DNA of 35,616 bases from an uncultured Pirellulaceae bacterium (GTDB lineage Bacteria > Planctomycetota > Planctomycetia > Pirellulales > Pirellulaceae). Positions 33,276 through 35,616 of the stretch are shown piece by piece; position 1 is the first letter of the stretch; each line of letters starts with the position of its first letter. The DNA lies in NCBI GenBank assembly GCA_937928215.1, contig CALFWL010000053.1, forward strand, positions 1-35,616, written 5' to 3'. Under the pieces are notes generated by a model. The model made no database searches and was not told the DNA's origin. It was given only the letters and a program-made list of their open reading frames with translations. A program made the position numbers and the translations under genes.

Positions 33276-33362
33276 CAAATGACAATTGAAAAATGACGGA
33301 TGACCAATGACAAATTGAACCGAACCACGATTTGTCATTTGTTATCTATCAATTGTCATTTG
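33276..33362. repeat. Nested inverted repeat between hisCB and hisH
   Basis: Outer arms CAAATGACAATTGA (33276-33289) and TCAATTGTCATTTG (33349-33362) are perfectly complementary over 14 bases. Inside, AATGACAAAT (33306-33315) pairs with ATTTGTCATT (33330-33339). ATGAC/GTCAT words recur throughout. It fills nearly all of the spacer, like a small MITE-type or REP-type insertion. No T-run follows the arms, so it is not a standard terminator, though it may cause partial stops or protect mRNA ends. Confidence 0.75.
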
Positions 33363-33399
33363 TCATTTACTTGAATACGTTCTTCTCGATTTAGACTTT

Positions 33400-34011
33400 A
33401 TGATTCAGATTATTAACACGGGTGTTGCCAATATTCGATCGCTGCAAGCAGCTTTCGATCGACTGGAGGCCGAATGGAACCTGACAGACGATGCCAGCCT
33501 AATCGAATCTTCCAGTCACGTCGTGCTGCCGGGCGTGGGCGCCTATAGCGCGGCGGTCGAACAAGTGGACGCGTTGGGTGTTCGCGAAGTGATCGTGGAG
33601 CGTATCCGTTCGGGCCGCCCTACCCTTTGCATCTGTTTGGGGATGCAAATGTTGGGACAATCCAGCGGGGAAAGCCCCGGCGTGCAAGGGTTGGGCATTC
33701 TCCCATGTGAAATCAAAAGGTTCAGCAACGATGTCAAGGTTCCGCAGCTTGGCTGGAACACCGTCACGCCCGATCCCAATGCGACGCACAAATTTTACGA
33801 GGCTGGCGAAGCCTATTTCGCCAACTCGTTCCGCCTTGTTGAGCCGCCCGACGCATCGACTGGTTGGAACTTTGCGGCAACCGATTACGGCGGGTCATTT
33901 GTCAGCAGCGTATGGAAGGACCAAGTCCTCGCCTGTCAGTTTCACCCGGAGCTCTCCGGGCCATGGGGGCAGCAGTTATTAAAAAACTGGATCGCCGGAG
34001 GGCCGTCGTAA
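33400..34011 (+). CDS. hisH: Imidazole glycerol phosphate synthase glutaminase subunit HisH
   Basis: Class I glutamine amidotransferase that feeds ammonia to HisF. The catalytic triad is visible: C79 in CICLGMQML, and H182 and E184 in CQFHPELSG. LPGVGAYSAA and VPQLGWNTV are typical. The usual HSY-type motif reads YFANSF here (His to Asn), away from the triad. Length of 203 residues is normal. It starts after the inverted repeat and ends one base before hisF, so the two subunits are co-translated. Confidence 0.95.
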   Translation: MIQIINTGVANIRSLQAAFDRLEAEWNLTDDASLIESSSHVVLPGVGAYSAAVEQVDALGVREVIVERIRSGRPTLCICLGMQMLGQSSGESPGVQGLGILPCEIKRFSNDVKVPQLGWNTVTPDPNATHKFYEAGEAYFANSFRLVEPPDASTGWNFAATDYGGSFVSSVWKDQVLACQFHPELSGPWGQQLLKNWIAGGPS

Positions 34012-34012
34012 C

Positions 34013-34774
34013 ATGTTAAAAGCTCGAATCATTCCCTGCCTAGATGTTAACGACGGTCGGGTCGTCAAAGGGGTCAAGTTTCAAAACCTGCGTGACGCCG
34101 GCAGCCCTGAGGAGCTGGCGGCTCACTACGAAGAACAGGGCGCCGACGAACTGGTCGTGCTGGACGTTTCTGCGACTCGTCAGGCAAGACTGGCCATGTT
34201 GGAAACGGTCGAAATCGTGCGGAAGCAACTGTCAATTCCATTGACGGTCGGAGGCGGCGTTGGCTCTGTCGAAGATGCGGGCCGATTGCTGAACGCCGGA
34301 GCGGACAAGGTCAGCATCAATTCAGCTGCTGTTCGCAATCCGGATCTGGTCAACGAAATGGCTCAGCGATTTGGAGCTCAATGCACTGTCGTGGCCATCG
34401 ATGCCAAAATGACTGACGGTCAATTTCAGGTACTCACTCGTAGCGGTACCGAAGCAGAAACGCTGGACGCCGTCGCATGGGCCGGGGAAGCTCAGCAACG
34501 CGGTGCCGGTGAGATTCTGCTGACCAGCTTTGATCGCGATGGGACTCGCAGTGGATACGATTTGCCGATGCTGACCGCCGTGACGAATGCTTGCAGTCTG
34601 CCGGTCATCGCATCGGGTGGAGCCAACAATGTGGCTCACATGGTCGAAGCCTTCGAGCACGGGGCTCACGCAGTGTTAGCGGCATCAATTTTTCACGACG
34701 GAAACATGACCGTTAACGATGTCAAACGCGAGCTTGCGCATCAGGGAATCAGCACTCGCACACTTGTTTCCTGA
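34013..34774 (+). CDS. hisF: Imidazole glycerol phosphate synthase cyclase subunit HisF
   Basis: (Beta-alpha)8-barrel cyclase that converts PRFAR plus ammonia to IGP and AICAR. The catalytic aspartates D11 (IIPCLDVNDGRVVKG) and D130 (VVAIDAKM) are in place. Phosphate-binding motifs are LTVGGGVGSVEDA with DKVSINSAAV, and LPVIASGGANNVAHM with AVLAASIFH. TSFDRDGTRSGYD is characteristic of HisF rather than HisA. The 253-residue length is standard. It begins one base after the hisH stop. Confidence 0.96.
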   Translation: MLKARIIPCLDVNDGRVVKGVKFQNLRDAGSPEELAAHYEEQGADELVVLDVSATRQARLAMLETVEIVRKQLSIPLTVGGGVGSVEDAGRLLNAGADKVSINSAAVRNPDLVNEMAQRFGAQCTVVAIDAKMTDGQFQVLTRSGTEAETLDAVAWAGEAQQRGAGEILLTSFDRDGTRSGYDLPMLTAVTNACSLPVIASGGANNVAHMVEAFEHGAHAVLAASIFHDGNMTVNDVKRELAHQGISTRTLVS

Positions 34775-34818
34775 TAGAATCTGGCCGACTGCAAAGCTCC
34801 ACCAAACGACGACGTTTC

Positions 34819-35616
34819 ATGATCATTCCTAATATTCAATGTCCCACCGATCAACCCTCTGACAGCTTCGTCGAATCGCTGACCGAAAAAATTCGGCACT
34901 GGTCGCTCTTTGATAAGGTTTGTCTGACTATCGACACGACGCCATCGGAATCGTTGGTTGCCGACCTGGAAGTAGTCATCAAACGCATTGGCGGCGCGGT
35001 GGATTTGCTTATTCGCTGCGATCACTTAACCGAAGAAGATGCCCTCAAGCTGCTGAATGTGGGTGGCTCAAAAATCGTATGCCCCACCAGTTTCAAAGAC
35101 CAGGCGCAGGTCATTCCTGACGACCGCATGATCGTGTTGGCGTCGGTGCCGGTGGATGAGCTTGTCGGAGGTGAGTGCCTGCTGTTCGAACATCCGCCCA
35201 GTGTTCCCCAAGTCGCATCGTTGGAGGAAATTCGCGTCGAAACGATCATCGACGCAAATTGGTTGAATGCGAATCCTGAATTCGCAGGCGAATTTTTCTC
35301 GGCAGTACTGAAGTCCGACCGACCGGACGGGCTCTGGCCGACCATCATTACCGACCCGCTGGGGATCGCACTTGGGCTGGCTTACTCGAACGCCGAAAGC
35401 CTCACGCACGCTATCAAGACTCGCCAAGGCACTTACTGGTCACGGTCCAGAAACGGACTTTGGATCAAGGGGGCCACCAGCGGAGCGACTCAGCGGTTGC
35501 TGGGCGTGCGAATGGACTGCGATCGCGATTGTTTGCGATTCACGGTGACTCAGGACCCGCCCGGATTTTGCCATCGCGACACGCACACATGTTTTGGTGA
35601 AGAACGGTCGATCGCC
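34819..35616 (+). CDS. hisI: HIS4-like phosphoribosyl-AMP cyclohydrolase (HisI) with N-terminal extension, 3' cut
   Basis: 266 codons are visible and the frame runs off the window. Residues about 167-262 are a HisI domain (opens the adenine ring of PR-AMP): KSDRPDGLWPT, the core YWSRSRNGLWIKGATSG, the metal-binding DCDRD (233-237) and CHRDTHTC (C251, H252, C258). Residues 1-165 are an extension not found in ordinary HisI. It has half-barrel, HisA-like features (LTEEDALKLLNVGGSKIVCPT) but lacks the HisA catalytic motifs. As I remember it, yeast HIS4 has the same layout and very similar wording (RTDRPDGL, YYSRSRNEIWIKGETSG). A HisE domain, and possibly HisD, may follow beyond the edge. It lies 44 bases after hisF. 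Confidence 0.88.
   Translation, partial: MIIPNIQCPTDQPSDSFVESLTEKIRHWSLFDKVCLTIDTTPSESLVADLEVVIKRIGGAVDLLIRCDHLTEEDALKLLNVGGSKIVCPTSFKDQAQVIPDDRMIVLASVPVDELVGGECLLFEHPPSVPQVASLEEIRVETIIDANWLNANPEFAGEFFSAVLKSDRPDGLWPTIITDPLGIALGLAYSNAESLTHAIKTRQGTYWSRSRNGLWIKGATSGATQRLLGVRMDCDRDCLRFTVTQDPPGFCHRDTHTCFGEERSIA

Noticed and set aside
34819-35310. N-terminal part of the HIS4-like protein as a working HisA
   Set aside because: It is only about half a barrel and lacks the two catalytic aspartate motifs of HisA/HisF; treated as a degenerate extension.

Overview
This window reads as a chromosomal segment of a planctomycete, most likely of the Pirellulales (Rhodopirellula-like). The reasons are: a DUF1559 prepilin-like protein with a C-terminal H-X9-DG motif, a two-domain DUF1080 protein, a formylmethanofuran dehydrogenase-type FhcA (tetrahydromethanopterin C1 pathway) in a bacterium, many secreted proteins, weak Shine-Dalgarno sites and frequent GTG/TTG starts. 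No mobile element, rRNA, tRNA or CRISPR array was seen.

Region 1 (1-9931) handles phosphate. A minus-strand pho/pst operon runs pstS, pstC, pstA, pstB, phoU, phoB, with phoB cut by the window edge. The sensor kinase phoR lies 3 kb beyond pstS. Between them, on the plus strand, is a secreted protein resembling the TIGR03790 family. pstA appears to start at ATT, overlapping the pstC stop codon behind a perfect AGGAGG.

Region 2 (9932-17599) holds two NfeD-family membrane proteins, an mntR regulator with two palindromic operator-like sites in front of it, a DUF1559 protein translationally coupled to a small membrane protein, a secreted MORN/YwqK-type repeat protein and a small charged protein.

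Region 3 (17600-30184) holds individually transcribed genes: fhcA, DUF1080, an SDR with a possible SCP2-like tail, a secreted cysteine-rich repeat protein with a strong terminator, a family 2 glycosyltransferase, an unknown membrane protein, a hemerythrin-like protein, a small unknown protein, a SUFU-like protein and a secretin/STN-like exported protein.

Region 4 (30185-35616) is a histidine operon: hisG, a fused hisC-hisB gene, hisH, hisF and a HisI-type gene with an N-terminal extension like fungal HIS4, cut by the window end. It is preceded by a classical attenuator: a 16-residue leader peptide with six His codons, alternative hairpins and a rho-independent terminator. The promoter position implies that the leader transcript starts at or next to the AUG. 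This attenuator and the unusual his gene fusions are the most noteworthy content. hisA, hisD and a phosphatase are not seen in the window.
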